Made by a program: the position numbers and the translations under genes. A stretch of DNA of 64,000 bases from Xanthostigma xanthostigma (Eukaryota; Arthropoda; Insecta; Raphidioptera; Raphidiidae), in the NCBI GenBank assembly GCA_963575645.1, contig OY754469.1:48690753-48754752 (forward strand), given 5' to 3'. The number at the start of each line of letters is the position of its first letter. The stretch's first letter is position 1. This document shows, one piece after another, positions 55,418 through 64,000 of this stretch. The notes below the pieces were generated by a model. The model had not been told where the DNA came from. It saw only the letters and a program-made list of their open reading frames with translations, and made no database searches.

Positions 55418-56014
55418 AAGGCATGTTTAAACTGATGCGAGTAAAGGCACTTTGTTAAGTAGCAAGTGCAAGTGACAAGTGCAAGTGTTAAGTGATTAGT
55501 AAAATCAAAGTGTAAACGGCCCCGCTGTTAAGTGGTAAGTGCGAGTGCGAAGTAAAGTGAATAGAAGGTCGGTCTATTTTTTCTGTTAAGTAGCTCTCCC
55601 CGTACACCCGCGCACTCCCGCACTTGCAGCGTCACCCGAATCACTGTGAATTATTTGACATTTTTTTATAGTTGGCCCAACAATAGTCAATAGAACTTAT
55701 TAAATATTTCTTCTGTCATTCGCATTGAGTTACAAAATTCAGTTGGATCTTTATTAATCAGTTCTTGGAAAAGTTTATCATTAGCTCCATACTGAAGTCT
55801 TCTGCTTATCCATTTTTTTTTGCCATAATCTCTTAGATTTTTGGATTTCAATAACAAGTCATGTTCGATTTTTGCACGGCAGACACTTGGGACCTGCAAA
55901 AGCACTAAACATAGTGTGAACGTTTTCTTCACACTTAACACTTAACACCATAAAATCATGTTAACTAATCATTGTCACCTGCACTTGCTACTTAACAAAG
56001 TGTAAATTAGCCTT
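55418..56014 (-). mobile_element. PIF/Harbinger-like element, internally deleted
   Basis: Inverted ends share ACTTTGTTAAGTAGCAAGTG. AAGTGCAAGTG and GTTAAGTG motifs are repeated on the left. A Harbinger-type N-terminal frame is encoded on the minus strand. Confidence 0.6.
55687..55941 (-). pseudogene. Harbinger-type transposase N-terminal remnant
   Basis: The frame contains YGKKKWISRRLQYGANDKLF, ELINKDPTEFCNSMRMTEEI and FNKFY. The KKWI.R....G....L..EL...DP..F.N..RM....F pattern is the N-terminal region of PIF/Harbinger nucleases. The frame opens at GTG, so the real start or an upstream exon is missing. It stops before the DDE domain. Confidence 0.65.
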
Positions 56015-56053
56015 AATACTAAATGTGTCAGAATAAGAATACTATGTAAGTAA

Positions 56054-56254
56054 ACCGAGTCTCCCACCAATAAGATGAAACTTCGACGCGACGGCGACAA
56101 TTATCAAATGAACGCCATGAAGCATAAAACGGCATTTTATGAAAAATCGCCTATATACATAGGATATAAAATATATGCAAGGTTACCTGAAGTAGTTAAA
56201 AACGCAAATAATGAATCTCAATTTCAAAGAAATCTAAAGCATTATTTTTTATAA
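56054..56254 (+). pseudogene. Non-LTR retrotransposon C-terminus (same family as 19399-19975)
   Basis: The frame reads HKTAFYEKSPIYIGYKIYAR, LPEVVKNANNE and SQFQRNLKHYFL, then a stop at 56252-56254. After the stop, AVPYDL matches the ESVPYDL of the 19.4-kb copy, so the stop is premature. The 3' UTR ends in an (ATCT)n tail at 56369-56384. Confidence 0.7.
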
Positions 56255-56454
56255 GCTGTGCCTTATGATCTATGACATAGATTCTATGTGATTTGATGTC
56301 ACCATAATGATTGTGTTTTTTATTGACGTTTTGTATCTATTTTATAATAGCTCCGCAAATAAATGTATATCTATCTATCTATCTTAAGTTCATGTAAAAT
56401 TCACCATAAAACCACACTGCTTGTATTAGCAAATAGTACACTATATACTATTCT

Positions 56455-56930
56455 TAAGTTGATTCTTGTTTTTTAACAGCGTGTAGAAATCAAATAGACG
56501 AATAAATATTTTAAGTAACTATTTTATCAAAACTCAAAAATAAGAGAGAGAGGCAGCCGTTCAAAGTTTAATTAATTTTCATTGAATTAATTCAAAATTT
56601 CAAACACACGCGAATCGGAAAGGCATCCCAAATAATTCGCGGAAGGCCCTTATTGCATTTACAAAAACGTAGCTACGACGTACGCATCTGTGTGTTCAAC
56701 TTCGAACAATTTCAGTGATAACTTGATAATGACATAACATATTTCCATAGTGACATAACATAACGCTAGGACCGACATCAAAATTTGATAAAATTTAATG
56801 AAACTTAGAAAGCTTGTTTCTCTTTCATTTTTGTGTTTTAAAAAAAAGTTCCTTGAAATATTTGTTCATCTATTTAATTTCTAGACATTGTTAAAAAAAA
56901 GAATCAACTTAAAAATCATTCTGTATTGTC
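56455..56930. mobile_element. Foldback element N, diverged copy
   Basis: The ends CTTAAGTTGATTCTTG / AGAATCAACTTAAAAATCAT and the arms match 60702-61168. The central part differs (GC-richer, 56600-56690). Confidence 0.7.
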
Positions 56931-57515
56931 TTGAGTTTTTTTAATAGATTAGACAGAAGTCAAATTAATAATCTACGCTACTGTGACTAAGTAGTAGGTA
57001 TAGAATATAGATAGTAGAGCAGTTTTTAATGAAAGATCGCCAGCTTGTTGTAAAGATGGTGAATCATCGTTGAGAGCTAATAACAATGAATATCATTTAA
57101 GTTTTGAAATAGACTTATAAACGAATTGTCCAAACTCCGTTCAAACTTTAGTAATAACGGATTGTTCTCTGTTCAACAGCAGTAGGAACAGCAAGTACCA
57201 TGCCAGCTCGTCCTTGTTCACTTAAACTCCACAATAAACTATACCGTGTGTTCACAAAAACGGGCACTATGCATTTTAATTCAATAATCCGTACCGACAT
57301 CACAAGAACACCGGAAGCATAACTCGGGGTAGGCGCCGATTTCGACTCCTTGGTCCCAAGTAAAACATGAACTTTTATTGTTTTTCCATAGGCGTACTTA
57401 ATTTATTTATTTACGGTTTTTTTTTAAATCAGTTTTATTAACATAGCAAGCACAATTAAAAAAAAATAAGTACCTGCGTGGATAAAGTAACTAAATAAAT
57501 AATATATTACATCAC
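56931..57515. other. Stretch without recognised features
   Basis: No gene or repeat was recognised. Confidence 0.45.
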
Positions 57516-57932
57516 AAGGGCCGAACGTTTGATATTTTTGCACTGCGCGCCATGATGCTCTCTGATTGCTTCGGGCATCATGACGCGCAGTGCAAGGATA
57601 TCAAACTTTAGGCCAGTGTGGTGTATACTATTTTCTTTATACCCCGGTCGTAAATACGCTTATTAAATACATTGATTAATTAATTACTTATTATTTACCT
57701 ACATAAAAACACAGATAAATTCCAAGCAAGCAGCTTTGAGGTTATACGTAAAAACACGAATGACAGCTGGTCGCGACTATTAGTTAAAATGTAATAGACA
57801 TCTAAACAACAGTTGATCTAGGTTATTTTTCTTTACTGCCGCCTGAACGCTTCAGTGCGTTTAATCCCGCCAATGCGTAAATGTTAAACTTTCTGCCCTA
57901 AAATTGATGCCGAAAGTATGAATCGAGGTATG
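57516..57932 (+). repeat. Repeat family K, copy 2 (uninterrupted)
   Basis: It is collinear with 1650-2375 without the hAT insertion. A 21-bp hairpin around TGCACTGCGCGCCATGATGC (57539-57596) has one mismatch and is better preserved than in copy 1. It gives an approximate empty site for the hAT insertion at 2012. Confidence 0.75.
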
Positions 57933-58393
57933 AAGAAAAAGTTTGTAAACAACTGCTTGTAAACTTGTCGAGAAGATGAATTTTTTGAAGCCAGCAGATT
58001 AATTCATATTATATTTTGTGATTTCTAAGAACATCTTGTATACACACATAGAAATAATTGTTACTGCAATCTGTTTTCATCACTTATAAAACTTATAATC
58101 GTTTTTTTTTTGTACGCCTCTTTCTACTTAAATATCAAGTCATTTTTCTTTTTTAAACTAGGTCATAGACGAAAGTCCTCTTCAGAGCATTCCATCTTTA
58201 TTATGTCATTTCATAATAACATTTTTTTTATGTGTAACGATATTGATGTTCTTTCTGTGCTGATTTTTCAAGAGCGTAAAAGTTGCGAAAGTGAATTATT
58301 AATTTCAATGCTTCTCATACAACTCCATAATGTAACAGTTTGCGGTTGTCTTATTATCAGTGACGTATAGCAATAAGAGTTTCTATTATAATA
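57933..58393. other. AT-rich stretch without recognised features
   Basis: No gene or repeat was recognised. Confidence 0.45.
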
Positions 58394-58475
58394 CAGTAGA
58401 TTTCATTTATAGACCTCCGGATATAGCGACGGAATTGTGGGGTCCCTTCATTGTCGCTATAACCGAAATCCACTG
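58394..58475. mobile_element. 82-bp TIR element, TA-flanked
   Basis: The ends CAGTAGATTTCATTTATAG and CTATAACCGAAATCCACTG are inverted and lie between TA dinucleotides. CAGTG-type ends and TATAGCGAC motifs suggest a tiny pogo/mariner derivative. Confidence 0.7.
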
Positions 58476-58492
58476 TATTTCTTATAATCAGA

Positions 58493-59155
58493 GCCATAGG
58501 TTTTTAGTGTCGATGTGAAATTGAGCAGGTCTTGAAGACAACAACGCCTGATTGGCCAGTTGCTCGCGAGGAGTGGGACGAGCTTATTGCTCCACAGTGC
58601 TACAACGACGCAACGGTAATTACGCAATATTTTTACCATTCCAACCCACAAGTGGGGAATGGCACTAGTTTAGGTCAAAAATCACTTTTCAAAAATTTTA
58701 CAATATCTTTCCGTTTTGAGGTCCCCTGAATCCAAAAAAACATATTTTTGCGTCTGTTAGTCTGTGAACACGATTACAGGTCAAACGGATGACCGGATTG
58801 AAACCAAATTTTAAGAGGATGTTTGGTATGCAAATAATAAACACCCTATTGTTTTTAGGGAAAATCGGCGCATGCGCAGAAGAGATATATGCTAAAACGG
58901 CTTTTTTTTATATAATAATGGTATACCTACTTTTCATAACGGCTTATTATTCTATTTATTTTTTCAAGAAAGTTTTGAAAAAAAAAATTTTTTTCTAAAC
59001 TATAGTTTCGGAAATATTTTGAAAATAAAAAAAAATAAGCCGCTCTTTTGTTTTATGGATCTGTCAAAAATAAACTAGTTTGATTAATTTTTACATAACG
59101 TGGAACATATTATGTAGGTAACCATGGCAATGAATAGTTAATATCATATGGCATA
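58493..59155. other. Mixed stretch with a lepidopteran-type repeat fragment
   Basis: GATGACCGGATTGAAACCAA and the following ~80 nt resemble a generic repeat also echoed in family B. No gene was recognised. Confidence 0.4.
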
Positions 59156-59230
59156 CTAGCCATTACCCGCGTCAGCTCACGCGATATCAGAAATTTTCTT
59201 TTCTTTATTCTTAATCAAATGTCAACATTT
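59156..59230 (-). mobile_element. Helitron 3' end (partial)
   Basis: On the minus strand a CGCGT/ACGCG hairpin is followed by GGGTAATGGCTAG and T. The 5' limit was not found. It shares the GTAAYGGCTAG end with 8411. Confidence 0.5.
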
Positions 59231-59977
59231 TTGAAGTTGGAATGGGTCCGTCGCCCAATTGGCTGGAATATTTTATATAATTTAGAAAGTACATCGACTT
59301 AATTGTTAGTTGACTTAATTTAACTGTGCTATTATTAATGGCCCATCTTGTATAGTCAGTATTATGAAATATCTACAATTATTGAAATATCAGTTAGGTA
59401 ATAAGTAATAATAATAATCACATGAACAAATATTCAACGTATTATTGAAACTAAACCAAAACTCAGACCGCATAACTTTTCCTTCCGCAATAATTGAATT
59501 ATTATACGCGAAGAGGGGCTGGACAGACACAAAACAGAGAGCCAAAGAGCCACCTTTCAACAGTATAGGGCGCAATACGACCGCCAAAAGCCTCATTCGA
59601 GTTTAATCCGTGTGATAATAATATAATCCATATCGCAGCTGGGCTTCAATATGAACATCCAGCAGACCGGCACAGTGCGAGAATGGTTTGAGGTTATGGG
59701 TGGGGGGCAGCAAGATGTTACCGCCTGCCCGTCTGTGTCTGTATGTATAATATTATGGTTTAATATGCTGTGAAGGGGATGCCGGAAGAGAAACAAAGAG
59801 CGAATGAGAGAGACAGACGCGTGTTCGAGCGAGAAAGCCAGCGACACAAACCAAACGTCGCGTCGTTGTTTTAACGGCTGTGAGACCGCAAGTTAATGTA
59901 TGCCTGCTTGAGCTTTTGCCACAACTGAGAGCAGAACTGTGCAAGTAGAGCTGCATGTTTCATTTTTCATATAGATA
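59231..59977. other. Stretch without recognised features
   Basis: The region 59590-59960 is less AT-rich and includes a GGGTGGGGGGCAG run, but no exon or gene could be supported. Confidence 0.4.
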
Positions 59978-60285
59978 ATACGCGCCACGAATCTAAAAGG
60001 CTCGGAAGTTAGATGCGAATGCGGGCTTGCGCTTGTACAGTGAAAAACTATTAACTCGCAACTCAACCAAAATAAAATAACAATAACAACTTGACAATAG
60101 CGTACTCGACTGTACTTTAAAGCAGGAAAGCGACAAGTGACAACGAACGATCACGGCAAATCACCGACGAGCGCACGTTCCGTACAGGTAGCTGGAAGGT
60201 GGTGGTAGTCACAACGGCTCTAAAATGTGCCTTTGCGACGCTGTTTGTGACTAACTTCCAAACCTTTTAGATCCGTGGCGCGTAT
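59978..60285 (+). mobile_element. TA-flanked TIR element Y, copy 2
   Basis: It is collinear with 54034-54352; ends ATACGCGCCACGAATCTAAA / TTTTAGATCCGTGGCGCGTAT lie between TA dinucleotides. Internal differences are small indels. Confidence 0.82.
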
Positions 60286-60344
60286 TATATTTATTTATTC
60301 GAATGGCCTTCAGAGCGTAGAATATGTTAGCAGATTTACGAATA

Positions 60345-60645
60345 TCTATACTAATATATAAAGCTGAAGAGTTTGTTTGTTTGACGCGCTAATCTCAGGA
60401 ACTACTGGTTCGAATTGAAAAAAATTGTTGGATAGTTCATTTATCGAGGAAGGCTATAGGCTATATAATATCACGCTATGACCAATAGGAGCGGAGCATC
60501 AATGAAAAATGTTACAAAATATAACTTAAAATTTGTCCGACAAAAATTTTTGAACGGTAACTCCGATCATCATGAAATTTGGACACAACATTCATCTCGG
60601 TAAACTAAGATGAACGTGTGTACTCATATCCCCATTCGTTCTTTT
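60345..60645 (+). mobile_element. Helitron family X, 3'-truncated copy
   Basis: It begins TCTATACTAATATATAAAGC after A and follows the family X body to CCCCATTCGTTCTTTTG. The CTAG end is missing. Confidence 0.75.
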
Positions 60646-60701
60646 GACGTTCTTTTGTAATAATATTTATGACTCTTTTTTTTCTGTACATTATATTTAT
60701 A

Positions 60702-61168
60702 CAGGGTGAGTTTTAAGTTGATACTTTTTTTTTACAGCGTGTAAAAATCAAATAGACGAGCAAATATTTCAAATAGTTTTTTTATCAAAACTCAAAAATA
60801 AGAGAGAAACAGCCTTTCGAAGTTTAAATAAATTTTATTAAATTTTCTTTAATTTTGAGGTCGGTCCTGGGGTTATATTATGTCACTATAGAAATAAGTT
60901 GTTATTATCAAGTATTATTATCTTTGTGTCCAACAAAACGGGGACAACTTCGAACAATTTCTGTGAATACTTGATAATAATAACATATTTCCATAGTGAC
61001 ATAATATAACCCCAGGACCGACCTCAAAATTAAAGAAAATTTATTTAAACTTCGAAAGACTGTTTCTCTCTTATTTTTGAGTTTTGATAAAAAAACTATT
61101 TGAAATATTTGCTCGTCTATTTGATTTTTACACGCTGTAAAAAAAAGCATCAACTTAAAACTCACCTG
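60702..61168. mobile_element. Foldback element N, intact copy, TA-flanked
   Basis: The ends CAGGGTGAGTTTTAAGTTGA and complement are flanked by TA, and arms of ~200 bp are almost perfectly inverted (GGTCGGTCCTGGGGTTATAT mirrored). A short central loop lies near 60920-60950. This is a mariner-type foldback MITE. Confidence 0.82.
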
Positions 61169-61170
61169 TA

Positions 61171-61699
61171 TTTATTGCCAAAAATAAAATCATGTCATAT
61201 ACGACAATCATAATTCTGTTACACATTTTTGCAACTTTTTCTAAATTAATATGACTTGAAGATACCTTCGACTACGCATTGAAGGTTTACGTACTTGAAT
61301 ATACATATTTGTATCTATAATAAGTCATTGTACAAAATACTGATCCTCTCAACTTTCGGTAATGAAATAAATAGTATTGCCGCCTTAATTTGACGTGTGA
61401 ACTATTTTCGGGTTAGAATGATTACATCGTTGTTGATCCTAGTACGGCATAACACCAATAATAATCTGAAACGGCGACCGTTGTTTCGTGTTATTTGTAT
61501 TCGGGAAAATGTTTTATTCAAACAACGTGGACGGTTATAAATTTAAGTAAAACGCTTCCTTTGTTCACAAATACGATAATTAACACATCTTGTTGTGTTT
61601 TTATATTAGCGCAAAAACTGGGTTATATTCTTTTTAATTTCCTTGTTAATACAAAGAATGAAGTAAAATTTTGGCTTTCATTCCACGGCAGTGTCTACA
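61171..61699. other. AT-rich stretch without recognised features
   Basis: No gene or repeat was recognised. Confidence 0.45.
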
Positions 61700-62346
61700 C
61701 CTCGCACGTTGAAAACAATAGTGACACTATATAAAAAAGTTGACTTTTCACCTTTTGTAAGATTCATGTTTTACTGCAAAAGTGTCACTATACGAAAATT
61801 TTCGTTTGCTCATAAACCCACTTACTTCCGCTAGACTGAGCTAGTGTCACTTTATATTTTGAAAGAATTGCCCATGGTCATGACTAATATAACGACACTA
61901 TTTTGATTGTGTCAAAGCAGTTGTTTGGTACGCACGTCGCTGTAAGTGAAAAAGTGACACATTTTGTTAAACGACAGTTTACTGCGATTACAGTTGCTAC
62001 AAAAATTAATGCAAGTAAGTAAATACGTAAAATGACACATTTTGTTTAGTGACACTTTTTGCAGTTGAAGTCTCCAATTTACTGATTATAGGTTATGACA
62101 ACAATGACACTAAACAAAAAATTATTGTAAAAAGGTCTTTTTTTTAATAACTTTATTTTTAACATTGTAGTCAAAAAATAAATTAAAACAATAATAAATT
62201 GTCTCATTATTAACAAAAGAATCTCTATAAGCAGTATTTAATAGTAACTTTTTTAGGACAAAACAATAATATTAAAACTAAAAAATGCTCTACTGTAAAA
62301 TGTCATTTTTTACATAATGCCACTTTTGTTTTCAACGTGCGACCTG
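61700..62346. mobile_element. TIR element Z with many TGACAC subterminal motifs
   Basis: The ends are inverted (CGCACGTTGAAAACAA and complement, with AGTGACA next to it). About ten copies of AGTGACAC or its complement are spread over both outer thirds. No transposase frame. Superfamily unknown. Confidence 0.65.
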
Positions 62347-62727
62347 TCTTTAAGAGAAATAGTGTTACTTGCGGTCGTGCCAATTGCGGTCAAAACAATT
62401 ATCGTCCACTTGCGGTCAATCGATTTTATTAAAAGAAAATAATAATAATAGTAACCCCACTTGCAGTCAAAAAAAATTGATAATTCCTAATAGGTTTATT
62501 TTAAACATATTGCAGCCCGTAATCGCTTTTAAAGCACTCTCTCATACCCCCTTCGCTTTTCACTGCGCAACAAAAACACCATCGCATCAACAGCACCGAT
62601 TTATTTTCTGGATCGCAAGTGAGATCACTCCTGACATTATTTGCATTTTATCATACCGATTGACCGCAAGTGGGACGAAAATTGTTCAGACCGCAATTGG
62701 CACAACCGCAATTAGGAGAACACCCTG
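62347..62727. mobile_element. TIR element AA with CTTGCGGTC motifs
   Basis: Inverted ends of about 60 bp share GTGCCAATTGCGGTC and CCACTTGCGGTCAATCG. The right end finishes GAACACCCTG before TA. The 135-codon frame across it (62369-62776) has no coding character. It abuts element Z directly. Confidence 0.65.
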
Positions 62728-63080
62728 TAAGATCGTGGCCCTGAATTTTCAGGACAAAGTTTTAAGGTCGATCTGAAATTTTGACGACTTAACTAGAGAC
62801 TACTGTAGATCTGTGGATTGAACAATAAATCAATAGATGCAAATTCACTAGAACAAAAGTGGTGTCTATACCTACTATAATTAACGCAGTGTAGAAACCA
62901 CGATGATATTGTATGTTATTACTGTACGTAATCTGTGTTAAACCACAACTTAAGACTTTACGACCCCGTCAAATTACATTTCACAAATTGAACGCTCAAA
63001 ATAATAATTAATTAGCTTTCCTGCATATTCGATCCGAATAATACGTTAGCATATATTATGTAAATGAAATCGGTATGAAC
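62728..63080. other. AT-rich stretch without recognised features
   Basis: No gene or repeat was recognised. Confidence 0.45.
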
Positions 63081-63774
63081 TTTTGACGTGATAACATCTT
63101 ATAAATTGATGAATCACCAATCTTATAAATTGATAAAACACCGGCTGCATGCACGAAAAAGTGTAACGTTCCTAAATCCTAACGTTCGTAACGCGTAACG
63201 CGTAACGTTCCGCCTGACCCTGTGCGTGCTTTTTGCTAATTTCTCGCTCAATTTAAATCAGATCGGTTTGAAACCAGTCTTAAACGAAAGAGGAGAACAT
63301 TTTACATAGATTTCGTATAACAGAATTTGCCTAAACAGTTTTTTTATACAAATTTATATAGAAAAATATTTTATACAAATTTATATAGAAAAATAGTTGT
63401 ATAAATGCAATGTTGTCTAATGCATGGCGCGACGCGGTCGGTCGTCTTTGTTTGCCGTACATGGAAATTAGAAGATAACGTATGTCTTGTCTTAACATGA
63501 AAACGGCTGCATTTCTAATGTTTAATTCAATTTTTTGACATTAGTATTTTGTGAAATGCAACGCCTTCTAAGTTAAGTATTGGAATAACTAATTATTATT
63601 AGAACATAATACTTTGACAGTTGCAAACGTCACTTTTGACATTTCTTATCATTCCGACACCAAGGATAAGCGGATTGAAACCAAATTTTGGGAGGTTTAG
63701 GTTATGTATTACGGAATACGTTATCACGTAAAACTATCGTCCGTAAACCGACTTTACAGACAACCAATTTTTTT
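63081..63774 (+). mobile_element. Repeat family B, full-length copy 3
   Basis: It is collinear with 6111-6800 at very high identity; the AACGTTCCT/ACGCGTA array again differs. The final stretch to 64000 shows nothing recognisable. Confidence 0.75.
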
Positions 63775-64000
63775 ACAAAATTCGATTTTAATTGATCAAG
63801 TGCGAGCTGAATGGTTCTATATCATTCCGTTTTCCGTGAGGTTTGAAGACTTAGAATTTTTTTGAGGTTTTCCTGTAACTATATTTCCTATTTTTTTCCA
63901 AAATTTTAAAACAACGCTTTATAAATAATTAAATAACGTTTGTTTGAGCTTATAGCAATTTTTTATAAGAAATTTATGAGGACTTCAAAAACTAAAAATT

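Noticed and set aside
62369..62776. 135-codon open frame
   Set aside because: It spans the inverted ends of a TIR element, has no domain, and the frame follows repeated TTGCGGTC motifs.

Overview
This window looks like AT-rich nuclear DNA of an insect, most probably a moth or butterfly. The assignment rests on recognising repeat types that are typical of Lepidoptera: Helitrons whose 3' ends read ...CTAG|T, 5'-truncated non-LTR retrotransposon ends with short tandem tails, a tRNA-headed SINE, and the 'rate-of-charge' style short repeats. It is not based on any database search. I see no complete host protein-coding gene. Most long open reading frames here are accidental or lie inside transposons. 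Two short minus-strand stretches (591-694 and 4399-4437) have good splice signals around open frames and could be exons of a host gene, in which case much of the window would be intron.

The window is mainly a dense, nested collection of non-autonomous mobile elements. Helitrons: five ~585-bp copies of one family (window start, 13.9, 21.4, 31.9, 48.5 kb) and several copies of at least three other families. One copy (40.1 kb) carries a tRNA-Lys-like sequence. hAT-type elements: five, all with 8-bp target duplications (2.0, 11.9, 26.8, 27.1 and 42.9 kb; four perfect, one with a single mismatch). PIF/Harbinger-like: two (50.3 and 55.4 kb), each keeping only the N-terminal part of a transposase frame. 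pogo/Tigger-like: two (15.7 kb with a transposase C-terminus, 47.5 kb with an N-terminus), plus small relatives. TTAA-flanked: a pair of 700-bp copies in inverted orientation (29.4 and 30.9 kb). Other TIR and foldback elements fill most of the remainder. Non-LTR retrotransposon 3' ends occur at 14.8, 19.4, 23.6, 52.0 and 56.1 kb.

The most unusual content is a set of very small insertions (34 to 733 bp) from at least four unrelated sequence families. Each has a long target duplication (8-16 bp), a short extension at one end, often an internal inverted repeat, and an RNA-like module made of a CUGANGA-type box, a hairpin, then GAAAC-GUH. This matches the hammerhead ribozyme order, except that one extra base lies between the first box and the hairpin. 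The copy at 46506-46549 also has a matching stem I. The layout recalls Penelope-like retroelements, whose terminal repeats are known to carry hammerhead motifs. The recurring extra base and the U3/A8 double change in two families may define a variant that deserves testing.

Stretches without listed elements are AT-rich, with no recognisable gene, RNA or repeat visible by eye.
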